DNA from: Eunapius fragilis
Taxonomy: Eukaryota > Porifera > Demospongiae > Spongillida > Spongillidae
Length of the DNA stretch: 64,000 nt
Direction of reading: 5' to 3'
Assembly: GCA_963681505.1 (NCBI GenBank)
Contig: OY811991.1
Location: 5,377,555-5,441,554, forward strand
The notes beneath the pieces were generated by a model, which was not told the DNA's origin, made no database searches, and saw only the letters and a list, made by a program, of their open reading frames with translations. Shown here one piece after another: positions 63,152-64,000 of the stretch (position 1 is the stretch's first letter; every line of letters begins with the position of its first letter). Position numbers and translations under genes: made by a program.

Positions 63152-64000
63152 TCAGTTGTCTAGTGGTATGACCACCAGGTGGGGAGCAAGGTATGACCCC
63201 AGGAGGAGTTTGTCCCCCATGTCAAGCACAGTGCTGACGGGCCCTGTCACTACTTCTGCACTGCTGTCGTGAAGACTCCTCACCACATGCCCTGCTTCAT
63301 CCAGCTCCAAGACCATCACGTGGTTATTAGGAATCAGTCTCTCCAGCAACGGCAGGAGGTCAAACTGAAATAAAATGGAGGTGTTAATAACTAGCTGTAA
63401 AAGATTGATACAATAGTATATAACTGGGGGATTTTGTGGAGGAGAGGGCAGTAAATGTTCTCAAGAGATACATCTCTAAACACACCTTGGCAATGAAGTT
63501 TCTGAGGCTTGGCAGGTAGGCTAATGTGTCCAGCACTCCATATTGGCGCACAACTGCCAAGGCCACCCAATAACCCCCTCTGGAACTTGGTTTGATGTTG
63601 TCCGGTAACCCAGGGAGATTATCAGCAAAAACATCAGCGGTGCCCTCTAAGGAGCCACTGAGGTGGTACCTATTTGGAGGAGGCGGGGCTGTTCATCTTC
63701 CGCTTCAGTACAAGTGAACACACCCTGCTAACCTCAGAATGCGAGCCATTGTCGTTTCGCTGATGAGGAGGTGCTCTTTGTTTAGAGAAATGGTGATGCC
63801 ATTAGCAAAGTGGAGCCCTTTTAGTACAACCTGCAATATCCCATTGGACGGATTGTAGTGGAGCAGCCTCCCATTCCCTGCCCCTTCCAGTAACTCCATC
63901 CTGTTGCTTTTGCTGTCAAACTTGCTGCTCGAGTCTGTGAAGAACACGCTACCGTTGGAGAGGACTGTGACATCATTGGTCAACTTCATAGGGAGTATTC
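63152..64000 (-). CDS. APMAP: APMAP-like enzyme, copy 2, partial at window edge
   Basis: Exons 63364-63152, 63669-63486 and the 3' part of the next exon from 63733 to beyond 64000. The frame is open throughout: NGITISLNKEHLLISETTMA follows GLHFA without the deletion seen in copy 1. Sequence is nearly identical to copy 1 (for example SNGSVFF against SNGSIFF, MELLEGAGNGR against MEILECAGNGR). Whether the 5' exons and promoter exist lies outside the window. Confidence 0.75.

Overview
This is a gene-dense stretch of an invertebrate nuclear genome. The genes have many short exons and mostly short GT-AG introns, with no operons or Shine-Dalgarno sites. The gene set (TBCK, TBL3/UTP13, NCBP3, B3GLCT, CDIPT, an AKAP1-type protein, APMAP, a talin-head-like FERM protein) is animal. 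The very short intergenic distances, and repeated lysine/serine-rich protein remnants of a kind I associate with sponge genomes, suggest a sponge (Porifera, probably a demosponge). That assignment is inference. Gene models below were built by hand from splice sites, reading phase and remembered family sequence; where I give an exon list the phases close from start to stop, with one exception noted for APMAP.

Layout. 1-1.7 kb: intergenic, low complexity. 1.75-7.9 kb (+): secreted serine beta-lactamase-like hydrolase. 8.1-14.6 kb (-): FERM protein with F0-F1-F2-F3 order like the talin head. 14.7-16.5 kb (+): AKAP1-like KH-Tudor protein, divergent from the FERM gene. 16.8-19.4 kb (-): B3GLCT-like glucosyltransferase. 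19.5-22.1 kb (-): NCBP3-like cap-binding protein, ending 57 bp before the B3GLCT start codon. 22.3-23.1 kb (-): unrecognised protein. 23.2-27.7 kb (+): three tandem, intact copies of phosphatidylinositol synthase (CDIPT). 27.8-35.3 kb (-): TBCK, whose last exon was copied along with CDIPT, leaving two orphan exons. 35.4-45.4 kb (+): TBL3/UTP13 WD40 protein, divergent from TBCK. 45.5-47.1 kb (-): APMAP-like enzyme, complete in exon set but with a one-base deletion relative to its second copy.

47.2-62.9 kb is repeat-rich: minisatellites, a fossil Ty3/Gypsy pol fragment, three long palindromic foldback elements sharing a common internal module, stranded exons and a 200-base assembly gap. 62.9-64 kb: a second copy of the TBL3 last exon and APMAP 3' half, running off the window.

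The genes do not form one pathway. They cover housekeeping roles: ribosome biogenesis, mRNA cap binding, phosphoinositide synthesis, O-fucose glycan extension, mitochondrial RNA/kinase anchoring and Rab/mTOR-linked trafficking. The main points of interest are structural: divergent gene pairs about 80-145 bp apart, local duplication that carried a neighbour's exon, many introns occupied by short tandem arrays, and a foldback element family.
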